A DNA stretch of 64,000 bases, from NCBI RefSeq assembly GCF_014635325.1, contig NZ_BMCT01000003.1, forward strand, positions 480,659 to 544,658. Direction: 5' to 3'. Of the stretch, positions 43,957 through 53,815 are shown piece by piece; within the stretch, counting starts at the first letter, position 1; every line of letters begins with the position of its first letter. The notes below the pieces were generated by a model. That model had not been told where the DNA came from. It saw only the letters and a program-made list of their open reading frames with translations, and ran no database searches. The position numbers and the translations under genes are program-made. Origin of the DNA: Azorhizobium oxalatiphilum. GTDB taxonomy: Bacteria > Pseudomonadota > Alphaproteobacteria > Rhizobiales > Xanthobacteraceae.

Positions 43957-45150
43957 ATGAATATGCAGGTCCTCGATGCGCGCCGTGACACCAGCGGCGG
44001 TTACAAGGTCGATGTCGGCCGTGGCGAGCGGGTCGGCCGCGTCTCGTCAGAGTGGTTCTCACGTCCGGCCGACGAGCGCTACCTGTCTCTGTCCGAGTTG
44101 GCCCGCACTGCCCGCGACCGCACCGAACGCAGCCGGACGCGGGTGGTGGAGAGTGCGCTCATCCATGTCGAGGCGAACCGCAACGACCCGGAGCGGCTGG
44201 CCCTCATCCTGCCGGGCACGGACACGCCAGTCGCGCCGACGCACTGGTCCTTCGGACAACTCGCCAGCCTGGTCGGAGCGCCCGCAGCCTATCTGCGCCA
44301 GCTCCCGGCCGCCCTCGCTGGCATCAACCTGCAATATGGCCTGACCTCCAATCGGGCCGAGCAGATCAAGACGCTCGAAACCGATACTGGCCGTGTCGAA
44401 CTGCGCGCCGTCACTGGCCCGGACTATGGCCGCATCTACGATCACGAACTGGTAGAGGCGGTGCAGCGCATCGCCGGCAACGGCACAGGCGACACACGCT
44501 GGAAGGTCCCGGGCGTGCTCGACTGGTCGACCGGGATCTACAATCCGCGCGTCGACATCACCAAGGATACGACCACGCTCTATGCCTCCGACCGGGACGT
44601 CTTCCTGTTCCTGGTCGACGACCTGAATCCGATCGAGGCCGGCCGACTGCCGGACGGCGCGCCCGATCTCTATTTCCGGGGCTTCTATTGCTGGAATTCC
44701 GAGGTCGGCGCCAAGACGCTCGGCATGGCGAGCTTCTATCTGCGCGCGGTCTGCCAGAATCGCAATTTGTGGGGGGTGGAGGCTTTCGAGGAAATCACCA
44801 TCCGCCACAGCAAATATGCCGCCAATCGCTTCGCGCACGAGGCGGCCCCGGCGCTGCTGAACTTCGCAAACTCCTCGCCCCTGCCGTTCGTCAACGGCAT
44901 CAAGGCGGCGCGCGAGCGGATCGTCGCCAGAACCGACGAAGACCGCACCGACTTCCTGCGCCGACGCGGGTTCTCCAAGGCCGAGACCGGCAAGATCATC
45001 GACAGGGTTCTGGCCGAGGAAGGCCGCCCGCCGGAGTCCATCTTCGACTTCGTGCAGGGCATCACTGCCGTCGCACGCGACAAGCCGCATCAGGACGCCC
45101 GCCTCGACATGGAGGGCAAGGCCAAGAAGCTGCTCGATCGAGCTGCCTGA
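43957..45150 (+). CDS. DUF932-domain protein of the mobile-element backbone
   Basis: A 397-residue DUF932 protein (WSFGQLASLVGAPAAYLRQLPAALAGINLQYGL, ATTLYASDRDVFLFLVDD-like segment, FRGFYCWNSEVGAKTLG). DUF932 proteins occur on conjugative plasmids and ICEs; their role is unclear. The start is set by comparison with the ParB gene leader: both show GGAG then CCCATG after the same stem-loop. The gene is first in a collinear backbone block. Confidence 0.88.
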   Translation: MNMQVLDARRDTSGGYKVDVGRGERVGRVSSEWFSRPADERYLSLSELARTARDRTERSRTRVVESALIHVEANRNDPERLALILPGTDTPVAPTHWSFGQLASLVGAPAAYLRQLPAALAGINLQYGLTSNRAEQIKTLETDTGRVELRAVTGPDYGRIYDHELVEAVQRIAGNGTGDTRWKVPGVLDWSTGIYNPRVDITKDTTTLYASDRDVFLFLVDDLNPIEAGRLPDGAPDLYFRGFYCWNSEVGAKTLGMASFYLRAVCQNRNLWGVEAFEEITIRHSKYAANRFAHEAAPALLNFANSSPLPFVNGIKAARERIVARTDEDRTDFLRRRGFSKAETGKIIDRVLAEEGRPPESIFDFVQGITAVARDKPHQDARLDMEGKAKKLLDRAA

Positions 45151-45269
45151 TTTCCGCGAAGCCGGGGATGCGGTTTTCCGTGTCTCCGGCTTTGCGCTTC
45201 CGTGCCTTTCTGGTTTGCCGGTCCGTGGCGCTGCCCCCTATAGAGGAAGAGGGCGGCGCTTCGCTTCGT

Positions 45270-45310
45270 GACGGGTTGGAGGTTGAGAGAGAGTTTCTCG
45301 GCCGCCCGTC
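45270..45310 (+). ncRNA. Nested stem-loop leader of the ParB-like gene
   Basis: GACGGG/CCCGTC outer stem with an inner GAGA/TCTC stem. It shares CGTGACGGGTTG and GCCCGTC with the DUF932 leader while the inner stem sequence changes but still pairs. Confidence 0.55.
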
Positions 45311-45325
45311 GCGGAGTAAATCCCG

Positions 45326-47470
45326 ATGGCTACTGCCGTTCATAAGATCATCCTGTCGTCCTCGCGCGACATCCCCTTCAACAAGCTGGTGCTCAGCCAG
45401 TCCAACGTCCGGCGCGTGAAGGCCGGCGTCTCGATCGAGGACCTCGCGGCCTCGATCGCTCGTCGCGGTCTGATCCAGAGTCTCAGCGTCTTTCCCGTCG
45501 TTGACGCCGAGGGCATGGAGACCGGCATGTTTGAGGTGCCCGCCGGCGGTCGCCGCTTCCAGGCGCTCGAACTGCTGGTGAAGCAGAAGCGTCTCGCCAA
45601 GGTCGCGCCCGTCCCCTGCGTGGTCCGCGATCGCGACGGCGCCATCCTCCCCGAGGAGGTGTCGCTCGCCGAGAACATCGAGCGCGCGCCGCTCCATCCG
45701 CTCGATCAGTTTCGCGCCTTCCACGACATGCTGACCAAGGGCATGACCGAGGAGGAGATCGCCGCAGCGTTCTTCGTGTCCGTCAACGTGGTCAAACAGC
45801 GGCTGCGCCTCGCAACCGTGTCGCCCGCGCTGCACGACGTCTATGCCGACGATGGCATGACGCTGGAGCAGCTCATGGCCTTCACCGTGTCCGGCGACCA
45901 CGAGCGTCAGACCCAGGTCTGGGACGCGATCAAGGACGCCTGGTCGAAGGAGCCCTATCAGATCCGGCGCATGCTGACCGAGACCACGGTGCGCGCCTCA
46001 GACAAGCGCGCCGTCTTCCTTGGAATCGACACCTATGAGGCCGCTGGCGGCGTGATCATGCGCGACCTGTTCCAGGCCGACGATGGCGGCTGGCTGCAGG
46101 ACGTGGGGCTTCTCGATCGCCTCGTCGCCGAGAAACTGAAGGCCGAGGCCGAGGCGATCGCCGCCGAAGGCTGGAAGTGGATCGAGGTCGCGGTCAGCTT
46201 CCCCTACGACGCGGTACGCGGCCTGCACGAGGTCTCCGGCGCGCCGATCGATCTGTCGGCCGAGGAACAGGCGACCATTGATGCGCTCACCGCCGAGCAG
46301 GCCAAGCTCGAAGCGGAATATCAGGACGCCGACGAGCTGCCCGATGAGGTCGACGAGCGTATGGGCGAGATCGAGACGGCTCTGGCCGCGTTCGACGATC
46401 GCCCGGAGCACTTCGACCCGGCCGACATCGCCATCGCCGGCGTCTTCGTCAGCATCGACGCCGACGGATCGCTTTCGGTCGATCGCGGCTTCGTCCGGCC
46501 CGAGGATGTGCCTCAAGTCCGGACCGATGGTGAGGAAGGCTCGGAGACGGACATCAAATCCGATGGCACCGCGAGCCCCTCGGTGCAGCGCGCCGTCATC
46601 ACTATCGGCGGCCGGTCTGTGGAACCGGAAGAGGACGATGAGGACGACAGCATCAAGCCGTTGCCCGAACGCCTCATCGTCGAGCTGACCGCCTACCGCA
46701 CCCTCGCGCTGCGCAACGCGGTGGCGGAGAATCCGCACATCGCCATGACGGCGCTTCTCCACAAGCTGGTCTCGGACAACTTCATGACCCGCATGTACAC
46801 GGGCGCCATGGAAGCGGGGGTGAAGCATATCTTCTTCCCCGTTCAGGACGAGACGCTGAAGGACAGCCCCTCCGCGCGGGCTGTGCAGGAGCGTCACGAC
46901 GCCTGGGCCGCCGACATCCCGAAGGACGACGCCGCCCTCTGGGACTGGCTCGCTGGTCTCGACGATGCCAGCCGCATGGCGCTACTGGCGCATTGCGTCA
47001 GCTATGGGGTCAACGCGCTCTGTGAGCGGCCGAACCCGCACAGCGCGGGCGGCGTGTCGCAGCATACGCTCGATATGAGGCTCGCGCAGGCCGACCGGCT
47101 GACGCGGGCGACCGGGCTCGACATGGTGGAGGCCGGCTGGCGCCCGACCTTCGGCAACTACCTCAACCGTGTCACCAAGCCGCGCATCCTCGAAGCCGTC
47201 CGCGAAGGCGCCGGCGAACGGGCGGCCGAGCTTATCGGTCATCTGAAAAAGGGCGACATGGCCAAGGAGGCCGAGCGTCTCCTGGCCGATAGCGGCTGGC
47301 TACCCGAGCCGCTTCGAATTGCCGGTGTCGACGGCGATCCAGCATCGGAAGTGGACGGCGGCGGAGAAGCCGACGGGGCCGAACTACCTGACTTCCTCAG
47401 CGCCGACGATGACTTGGAATCGCGGGCCGATGGCGAAGACGACGAGCGTCACCTCATCGCTGCCGAATGA
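45326..47470 (+). CDS. ParB/RepB/Spo0J-family nuclease-domain protein
   Basis: A 714-residue protein with an N-terminal ParB domain: VLSQSNVRRVKAGVSIEDLAASIARRGLIQSL, EVPAGGRRFQAL and LAENIERAPLHPLDQFRAF, followed by an HTH (MTEEEIAAAFFVSVNVVKQRLRL). A long acidic linker (about 420-450) and a C-terminal domain follow. These large ParB-like proteins are element backbone genes, probably for stability or transcriptional control; there is no ParA next to it. Confidence 0.92.
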   Translation: MATAVHKIILSSSRDIPFNKLVLSQSNVRRVKAGVSIEDLAASIARRGLIQSLSVFPVVDAEGMETGMFEVPAGGRRFQALELLVKQKRLAKVAPVPCVVRDRDGAILPEEVSLAENIERAPLHPLDQFRAFHDMLTKGMTEEEIAAAFFVSVNVVKQRLRLATVSPALHDVYADDGMTLEQLMAFTVSGDHERQTQVWDAIKDAWSKEPYQIRRMLTETTVRASDKRAVFLGIDTYEAAGGVIMRDLFQADDGGWLQDVGLLDRLVAEKLKAEAEAIAAEGWKWIEVAVSFPYDAVRGLHEVSGAPIDLSAEEQATIDALTAEQAKLEAEYQDADELPDEVDERMGEIETALAAFDDRPEHFDPADIAIAGVFVSIDADGSLSVDRGFVRPEDVPQVRTDGEEGSETDIKSDGTASPSVQRAVITIGGRSVEPEEDDEDDSIKPLPERLIVELTAYRTLALRNAVAENPHIAMTALLHKLVSDNFMTRMYTGAMEAGVKHIFFPVQDETLKDSPSARAVQERHDAWAADIPKDDAALWDWLAGLDDASRMALLAHCVSYGVNALCERPNPHSAGGVSQHTLDMRLAQADRLTRATGLDMVEAGWRPTFGNYLNRVTKPRILEAVREGAGERAAELIGHLKKGDMAKEAERLLADSGWLPEPLRIAGVDGDPASEVDGGGEADGAELPDFLSADDDLESRADGEDDERHLIAAE

Positions 47471-47521
47471 ACGGCTCGCGGGGCGGCTTCGGCCGCTCCG
47501 CACCTTCCATCCCATCCACTC

Positions 47522-47549
47522 AGAGCCCGGGCCAGCGCCGGGCTCTTTT
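47522..47549 (+). terminator. Rho-independent terminator after the ParB-like gene
   Basis: AGAGCCCGG/CCGGGCTCT, nine-base stem, seven-base loop, followed by TTT. Confidence 0.85.
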
Positions 47550-47566
47550 CGTTTCAGGAGCCTGAT

Positions 47567-47968
47567 ATGGCCGAATATCTCACCCGCTTCTCCTGCCTGC
47601 TCGACGTCGGCTCGGTCGCAAATGTCGTGCAGGCGTTCGACATCTACACCGCGCTGATGGCCGAGAACGGTCGCGAGGACCCGTCCGCCGAACCCTTCCT
47701 GCTCTCGCTCACGCCCGAGCATGGCGCGACACGCCTCTGGCTTCGCGACCCCGGAACCGCCGATCCGCAATTGCTGGTCACCTTCGTCACCCGCTGCGCC
47801 GAGGCGTTCGCGCTCTCCGGCACCTGGGGCTTTCAATGGGCCGGCATTGCCTCGGACCCTGTCGTTGACGGTTTTTCCGGCGGTGCCCATCTGCTCGATC
47901 TCTCCACCGGCCGCACGATCGAGTGGATCAGCACCGGCCGGTGGCTAGCTGAGGGAGCTGTGCGATGA
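47567..47968 (+). CDS. Hypothetical backbone protein
   Basis: A 133-residue protein: MAEYLTRFSCLLDVGSVANVVQAFDIYTALMAENG...AGIASDPVVDGFSGGAHLLDLSTGRTIEWISTGRWL. The family is unnamed to me. It sits between two terminators, so it is transcribed on its own. GGAG-type ribosome site (CAGGAGCC) before the ATG. Confidence 0.75.
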   Translation: MAEYLTRFSCLLDVGSVANVVQAFDIYTALMAENGREDPSAEPFLLSLTPEHGATRLWLRDPGTADPQLLVTFVTRCAEAFALSGTWGFQWAGIASDPVVDGFSGGAHLLDLSTGRTIEWISTGRWLAEGAVR

Positions 47969-47984
47969 TTCCCGACCATGCGCG

Positions 47985-48012
47985 CGCCCGGCCTCACGGT
48001 CGGGCGTTTTTT
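47985..48012 (+). terminator. Rho-independent terminator
   Basis: CGCCCG/CGGGCG stem with a ten-base loop and six T residues, 17 bases past the hypothetical gene. Confidence 0.85.
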
Positions 48013-48042
48013 ATGTCGGCGGACGAGAGGAAGAGGACGGTC

Positions 48043-48093
48043 GGGACGGGTCGAGTCCGGGCGGTCGAGAGAGAGCGCCGCCGGGCTTGTCCC
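48043..48093 (+). ncRNA. Nested stem-loop leader of the methylase-helicase gene
   Basis: Outer GGGAC/GTCCC and inner GGCGG/CCGCC with a GAGAGAGAG loop; the same outer-inner layout as the two preceding leaders with different sequence. Confidence 0.45.
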
Positions 48094-48117
48094 TTCTGCT
48101 CTCCCGAGGTTCCTCCC

Positions 48118-51100
48118 ATGAACATTCTGTCTCCCGCGGCCCTTCCGGCTGCGCCTGTCACCCGTGCGTCTCCGATCCTCGCGGTCGCGCTACAGCTTCT
48201 CGATCATCTCGAACGCGGCCAGCGCGTCGATGCCGCGATCCTTCGTGCAGCGATGGAAACAGCCTTCGGCGCATCCGACACCAGCGGCGCCTGGGACTGG
48301 AAGGCGGCCTATGAGGCCTGCGAGGCCGCGACAGTCCTCTTCCTACGTAAATACGGAAAGGCGCTTTTCCGCAAAGCCGCATCTCCGGCTGCACGTTTCT
48401 CCGCTCTTTCAAAGATCGCCGGGCTCCTGCCGACGCATACCCGGCGCTCGGAGGAATCGCAGGCGCTCCAGCAGTTCTCGACGCCGGTGCCACTCGGACT
48501 TGCCGCTGTGGCGGCCGCCTCCATTGCTGCTGGCGACATCGTGCTGGAGCCGTCGGCTGGCACCGGCCTGCTCGCCATCCTGTCCGAGATATCAGGCGGA
48601 ACGCTCCTCCTTAACGAGCTGGCCAAAACCCGCGCCGATCTGCTCGCTGCGCTGTTTCCGGACGTTGCCGTCACGCGCTTCGACGCGGCCCAGATCGACG
48701 ATCACCTCGCGCCGGACGCCACCCCCACAGTCGTGCTGATGAACCCGCCATTCTCCGTCATGGCGAACGTCTCCGGTCGCATGGTCGACGCCGCCTATCG
48801 CCATGTCGCTTCAGCACTCGCCCGGCTCGCCGATGGCGGGCGGCTGGTGGCGATCACCGGCGCCAACTTCAGCCCCGACCACCCGGCTTGGGCAGCGGCC
48901 TTCGTCCGGCTTCAGGAGCGTGGCCGCGTCGTCTTCACCGCCGCCGTGGACGGCTCGGTCTATGCCAAGCACGGCACGACCATCGACACGCGGCTGACGG
49001 TCATCGACAAGCTGTCGGCCGACGATCGTTCGGCATTTCCCCCTTCGCCAGGTATCGCACCCGACGTCTCCACGCTGCTCGGCTGGATCGAGACACAGGT
49101 TCCGCCGCGTCCGACTTCAACCCTGCCGCCAGTGAAAACCTCGGCGTCCGCCGCGTCGCCCCGCACCATTCGCGGATACCGCGCCCGTACCACTGCCGCG
49201 CCCGCCACGCCCGCGTCCATCGAGCCGGAAGGCGTCGAACTCGCCTATGAAACCATGGAATGGACACCCGCCGAAGACGGCCGGATCACCGACGCGATCT
49301 ATGAAGAATATGGATTGCAGGCGATCCGTATTCCCGGGGCGCAGGCCCATCCGACCAAGCTTGTGCAATCCGTCGCGATGGCGTCGGTCGCGCCACCCAG
49401 GCCGAGCTACCGGCCCTGGCTGCCTGCAAACATCGTCCCGGATGGCCTGCTCTCTGACGCCCAGCTGGAAACCGTCATCTACGCCGGCGAGGCGCATGCC
49501 GACTTCCTCGCCGGGTCGTGGACCCTCGACGAAACCTTCGACGTCGTCTCGGCCGCGAGCGACGATGCGCCGAACGCCGTGCGCTTCCGCCGGGGCTTCA
49601 TGCTTGGCGACGGCACTGGCGCGGGCAAGGGTCGCCAGTCGGCTGGCATCATCCTCGACAACTGGATGCAGGGCCGCCGCAAGGCGGTGTGGATCTCCAA
49701 ATCCGACAAACTGCTGGAGGACGCCCAGCGCGACTGGTCGGCCCTCGGCATGGAGCGCCTGCTGGTCACGCCGCTGTCGCGCTTTCCGCAGGGCAAGGAC
49801 ATCACGCTCTCGGAAGCCGTCCTATTCACCACCTATGCCACGCTACGGTCCGACGACCGGGGCGGGAAGCTTTCCCGCGTCAAGCAGATCGTCGAATGGT
49901 TGGGCTCCGACTTCGATGGAGTGATCATTTTCGACGAGAGCCACGCCATGCAGAACGCCGCAGGCGGCAAGGGAGAACGCGGCGACGTCGCCGCCTCGCA
50001 GCAGGGCCGTGCGGGCCTCCGGCTCCAGCATGCCCTGCCCAACGCGCGCATCGTCTATGTCTCGGCGACCGGCGCGACCACCGTCCACAATCTTGCCTAT
50101 GCCCAACGGCTCGGTCTCTGGGGCGGCGAGGACTTCCCCTTCTCGACCCGCGCCGAATTCGTCGAGGCGATCGAGGACGGCGGCGTCGCGGCGATGGAGG
50201 TTCTGGCCCGCGACCTCCGCTCCCTTGGCCTCTACACGGCCCGGTCGCTCTCCTATGACGGCGTCGAATACGAACTGGTCGAGCACCAGCTAACCCCTGA
50301 GCAGGCGCGCATCTATGACGCCTATGCCGGGGCATTCGCCGTCATCCATAACAATCTCGACGCCGCAATGCAGGCCGCCAACATCACCGGCGGCCCTGAT
50401 GGCAGCGGGGGCACGCTGAACCGGCAGGCCAAGTCCGCCGCCCGCTCGGCCTTCGAATCCGCCAAACAGCGCTTCTTCGGTCATCTCCTCACCAGCATGA
50501 AGACGCCGACCCTGATCCGCTCGATCGAGCAGGACCTGGTCGACGGCCATGCCGCCGTGATCCAGATCGTGTCGACCGGCGAAGCCCTGATGGAGCGCCG
50601 CCTCGCGGAGATCCCGACCGAGGAATGGAACGACGTCCGGGTGGATATCACCCCTCGCGAATACGTTCTGGATTATCTCGCTCATTCCTTCCCGGTGCAG
50701 CTCTATGAGCCCTTCACCGACAGCGAGGGCAATCTGTCGTCGCGTCCCGTGTTTCGCGACGGTCAACCCGTCGAGAGCCGCGACGCCGTCGCCCGCCGCG
50801 ACCGTCTGATCGAGAGGCTCGCCTCGCTGCCGCCGGTCCCCGGCGCGCTCGACCAGATCATCCAGCGCTTCGGGACCGATATCGTGGCGGAGGTAACCGG
50901 ACGCTCGCGCCGCATCGTCCGCAAGACCAGCCCCGGCGGCATCGACCGCCTTGCCGTGGAGAACCGCGCCGGACCGGCCAATCTCGCCGAGACTCAAGCG
51001 TTCATGGATGATCAGAAGCGTATCCTGATCTTCTCCGACGCCGGCGGCACCGGGCGCAGCTACCACGCCGATCTGTCGGCGCGGAACCAGCGGCTGCGCG

Positions 51101-52455
51101 TCCACTATCTGCTGGAGCCGGGGTGGAAAGCCGACGCCGCCATTCAGGGCCTGGGCCGCACCAACCGGACCAACCAGGCGCAGCCGCCGCTGTTCCGGCC
51201 GATCTCGACCGATGTGAAGGCCGAAAAGCGCTTCCTGTCGACCATCGCCCGCCGCCTCGACACACTCGGCGCAATCACGCGCGGCCAGCGCCAGACTGGC
51301 GGCCAGGGCCTGTTCCGGCCCGAGGATAATCTGGAATCGCACTACGCCCGCGACGCCCTGCGGCAGCTCTACCTGCTGCTGGTGCGCGGCAAGGTCGACG
51401 GCTGCTCGCTCCAGATGTTCGAGGACGCCACCGGCCTCTCGCTGATGGATTCCACCGGCATCAAGGACGAACTGCCGCCGATCACCACCTTCCTGAACAG
51501 GCTGTTGGCACTGACCATCGACCTTCAGGGTGTCCTGTTCACCGCGTTCGAGCGGCTGTTGAACGCCAAGATCGAAGGCGCCATCGCCTCGGGTAGCTAT
51601 GACGTCGGGCTAGAGACATTGCAGGCCGAGAGCTTCATCGTCACCGACCGCCGAACCATCCATGTCCATCCGGGCACCGGGGCCGAAGCCAGGCTGCTGA
51701 CCATCACCCAGCGCAGGCGCAACCGTCCCGTGACGCTGGCCGAGGCGCTCGACCATCTCGATGATCCGGGCGCGAAGCTGCTGGTCAACGAGCGTTCGGG
51801 CCGCGCCGCCGTGCAGATCCCGACCACCAGCATCATGCTGGACGATGGCGAGATCGAACGGCGCGTGCGGTTGATCCGACCGATGGAGGCGCACAACATC
51901 CCCATCAAGATGATGGATGAGACCCATTGGGTCGACGCGGACCGGGCGGGCTTCACCGCGGCATGGAACGCCGAGGTAGCCGAGGTGCCGGAGTATGCCG
52001 AAAGCACCATCCATGTCGTCAGCGGCCTATTGCTGCCGATCTGGAAGCGGCTGCCGAACGAGTCGACACGGGTCTATCGACTCCAGACCGACGACGGCGA
52101 GCGCATCGTTGGCCGCCGTGTCTCCCCTGCATGGGTAGCCGGCGCGCTCGCCACCGGCACATCGACCCTGACAGCGGACGACGCCTTCATGGCGCTGATG
52201 GATGGCAAGACCATCCTCGAACTGACCGAGGGTCTTCAATTTCGCCGCGTCCGGGTCATGGGCGCCAACCGCATCGAGCTGTCGGGTTTTACCGACGCCA
52301 TGCGTGATTGCCTGCGCGCCTATGGGCTGTTTCACGAGATCATCTCGTGGAAGCTGCGGATGTTCGTGCCGACCGATACGACCGGCGCTGCGATCCTGAC
52401 CAAGGTGCTGGAGCGCTATCCGATCGAGCGCGTTGGCGAGCGGGAGGCGGCGTGA
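48118..52455 (+). CDS. Methyltransferase-helicase fusion (strawberry-notch type)
   Basis: A 1445-residue protein. The N-terminal class I methyltransferase has a SAM motif EPSAGTG (144-150) and catalytic NPPF (209-212), an N6-adenine/N4-cytosine type. The central superfamily 2 helicase has a Walker A-like GDGTGAGKGR (about 500) and DESH (FDESHAMQN, about 602), then GLGRTNRTNQ as motif VI. This strawberry-notch-like architecture is a hallmark of alphaproteobacterial conjugative elements, presumably handling or methylating incoming DNA. The start MNILSPAALPAAP follows the leader; the upstream in-frame extension crosses a terminator and is rejected. Confidence 0.9.
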   Translation: MNILSPAALPAAPVTRASPILAVALQLLDHLERGQRVDAAILRAAMETAFGASDTSGAWDWKAAYEACEAATVLFLRKYGKALFRKAASPAARFSALSKIAGLLPTHTRRSEESQALQQFSTPVPLGLAAVAAASIAAGDIVLEPSAGTGLLAILSEISGGTLLLNELAKTRADLLAALFPDVAVTRFDAAQIDDHLAPDATPTVVLMNPPFSVMANVSGRMVDAAYRHVASALARLADGGRLVAITGANFSPDHPAWAAAFVRLQERGRVVFTAAVDGSVYAKHGTTIDTRLTVIDKLSADDRSAFPPSPGIAPDVSTLLGWIETQVPPRPTSTLPPVKTSASAASPRTIRGYRARTTAAPATPASIEPEGVELAYETMEWTPAEDGRITDAIYEEYGLQAIRIPGAQAHPTKLVQSVAMASVAPPRPSYRPWLPANIVPDGLLSDAQLETVIYAGEAHADFLAGSWTLDETFDVVSAASDDAPNAVRFRRGFMLGDGTGAGKGRQSAGIILDNWMQGRRKAVWISKSDKLLEDAQRDWSALGMERLLVTPLSRFPQGKDITLSEAVLFTTYATLRSDDRGGKLSRVKQIVEWLGSDFDGVIIFDESHAMQNAAGGKGERGDVAASQQGRAGLRLQHALPNARIVYVSATGATTVHNLAYAQRLGLWGGEDFPFSTRAEFVEAIEDGGVAAMEVLARDLRSLGLYTARSLSYDGVEYELVEHQLTPEQARIYDAYAGAFAVIHNNLDAAMQAANITGGPDGSGGTLNRQAKSAARSAFESAKQRFFGHLLTSMKTPTLIRSIEQDLVDGHAAVIQIVSTGEALMERRLAEIPTEEWNDVRVDITPREYVLDYLAHSFPVQLYEPFTDSEGNLSSRPVFRDGQPVESRDAVARRDRLIERLASLPPVPGALDQIIQRFGTDIVAEVTGRSRRIVRKTSPGGIDRLAVENRAGPANLAETQAFMDDQKRILIFSDAGGTGRSYHADLSARNQRLRVHYLLEPGWKADAAIQGLGRTNRTNQAQPPLFRPISTDVKAEKRFLSTIARRLDTLGAITRGQRQTGGQGLFRPEDNLESHYARDALRQLYLLLVRGKVDGCSLQMFEDATGLSLMDSTGIKDELPPITTFLNRLLALTIDLQGVLFTAFERLLNAKIEGAIASGSYDVGLETLQAESFIVTDRRTIHVHPGTGAEARLLTITQRRRNRPVTLAEALDHLDDPGAKLLVNERSGRAAVQIPTTSIMLDDGEIERRVRLIRPMEAHNIPIKMMDETHWVDADRAGFTAAWNAEVAEVPEYAESTIHVVSGLLLPIWKRLPNESTRVYRLQTDDGERIVGRRVSPAWVAGALATGTSTLTADDAFMALMDGKTILELTEGLQFRRVRVMGANRIELSGFTDAMRDCLRAYGLFHEIISWKLRMFVPTDTTGAAILTKVLERYPIERVGEREAA

Positions 52456-53501
52456 TGGCACGGCACGATGCCTCCGAATTGGCGATCCGTCTCGGCCGGC
52501 AGGCCGAGGCGGTGTGCCGCCACTACCTCTCTGCCGGTCATCGGGAGGGCCGCTATTGGCTGGTCGGCGATGTGCACAACACGCCCGGCCGCTCGATGTT
52601 CGTGCGGCTGAAGGGCGGCGAAACCGGCAAGGGCGCGGCCGGTAAATGGACCGACGCCGCCACCGGCGAGCATGGCGACCTGCTCGACGTCATCCGCGAG
52701 ACCTGCGGCTTGATCGACTTCAAGGACGTCGCCGATGAGGCCCGCACCTTCCTGTCCATGCCGCATCCCGAACCGGACCGTCCGCATGGTGGCGAACGCA
52801 CGTCACCGGCGCCGACCGGATCACCGGAAGCGGCACGTCGGCTGTTTGGCATGGCGCAGCCGATTTTGGGCACGCTCGTAAAGACGTATCTCCGCACACG
52901 CGGCATTACGGATTTACACGGAACCGGAAGCCTGCGTTTCCACCCCCGCTGCTACTACCGGCCCGACGAGCACTCCCCGACCGAGACCTGGCCAGCGATG
53001 ATCGCATCGGTCACCGATCTCGACGGGCATCAGACCGGCGCGCATCGCACCTGGCTCGCACCTGACGGCTCGGACAAGGCCCCGATCGACACGCCGAGAC
53101 GGGCGATAGGCGACCTTCTCGGGCATGCCGTTCGCTTCGGTGTGGCGGGCGAAGTGATGGCGGCGGGCGAAGGCATCGAGACGATGCTGTCGCTCAGGAT
53201 GGCGCTGCCCACCATGCCGATGGCGGCGGCGCTCTCGGCGGCACATCTCTCGGCTATCCTCTTCCCCGACACGCTACGCCGGCTCTACATCGCCCGCGAC
53301 AATGATCCGGCCGGCGACGGCGCGATGGCGACATTAATCGAAAGGGCGAACGCGGCCGGGATCGAGGCGGTCGCGGTGTCTCCAATACTGGGCGACTTCA
53401 ACGAGGATCTCCGCCTGGCAGGTCTGGATAGCCTCCGGGCAGCGGCACGGGTGCAGATCGCGCCGCAGGACGTCGCACGCTTCATGGCACTGGTGGCATA
53501 G
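52455..53501 (+). CDS. Toprim-domain primase-like protein
   Basis: A 348-residue protein. An N-terminal DUF7146-like part (SMFVRLKGGETGKGAAGKWTDAATGEHGDLLDVIRETCG) precedes a C-terminal Toprim domain with the conserved Glu (MAAGEGIETMLSL) and DxD-type (LYIARDNDPAGDGA) metal sites. There is no zinc-finger primase module, so it may be a primase-like or nicking enzyme. Its ATG overlaps the helicase stop (TGATG), implying a shared role in element replication or transfer. Confidence 0.88.
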   Translation: MARHDASELAIRLGRQAEAVCRHYLSAGHREGRYWLVGDVHNTPGRSMFVRLKGGETGKGAAGKWTDAATGEHGDLLDVIRETCGLIDFKDVADEARTFLSMPHPEPDRPHGGERTSPAPTGSPEAARRLFGMAQPILGTLVKTYLRTRGITDLHGTGSLRFHPRCYYRPDEHSPTETWPAMIASVTDLDGHQTGAHRTWLAPDGSDKAPIDTPRRAIGDLLGHAVRFGVAGEVMAAGEGIETMLSLRMALPTMPMAAALSAAHLSAILFPDTLRRLYIARDNDPAGDGAMATLIERANAAGIEAVAVSPILGDFNEDLRLAGLDSLRAAARVQIAPQDVARFMALVA

Positions 53502-53634
53502 GCCGAGATGAGGTGTAGGCGGCGGGTAGCGCCGTCGTCGGCATCGCGCGGATGATCCCCAGGTCGGGGAGAACCGCGCCCCGGCCTTCGAGAGGGCGAT
53601 CGGCCAGCAAACGGCCCGGACCCGCAATGCCTGC

Positions 53635-53705
53635 GGCGGACTATTTTCCGGCGCGGCCGAGAGCCGCTTTCCATCGCGAGGCAAAATAGCCCGCCTTCGT
53701 CATCC
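53635..53705 (+). ncRNA. Long stem-loop in the DUF2493 leader
   Basis: GGCGGACTATTTT pairs with AAAATAGCCCGCC (one mismatch) around an inner GCGGC/GCCGC stem. The 310-base gap between the Toprim and DUF2493 genes is otherwise without coding signal. It is a candidate structured RNA or replication/transfer signal. Confidence 0.5.
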
Positions 53706-53815
53706 TCCGCTGTGCTCCGGCCCTCCGCTTCACTGCGGATGCAGGTCCGGCCCGCCCGCCGGCTTTCGTCGCCATGAAGGCCGCGAGGGTCGCGGTCGAA
53801 CCGACGGAGCATCCC

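Noticed and set aside
44052..45419. A 455-codon plus-strand frame overlapping DUF932
   Set aside because: Arg/Gly/Pro-rich out-of-frame reading of the DUF932 gene; no ribosome site.
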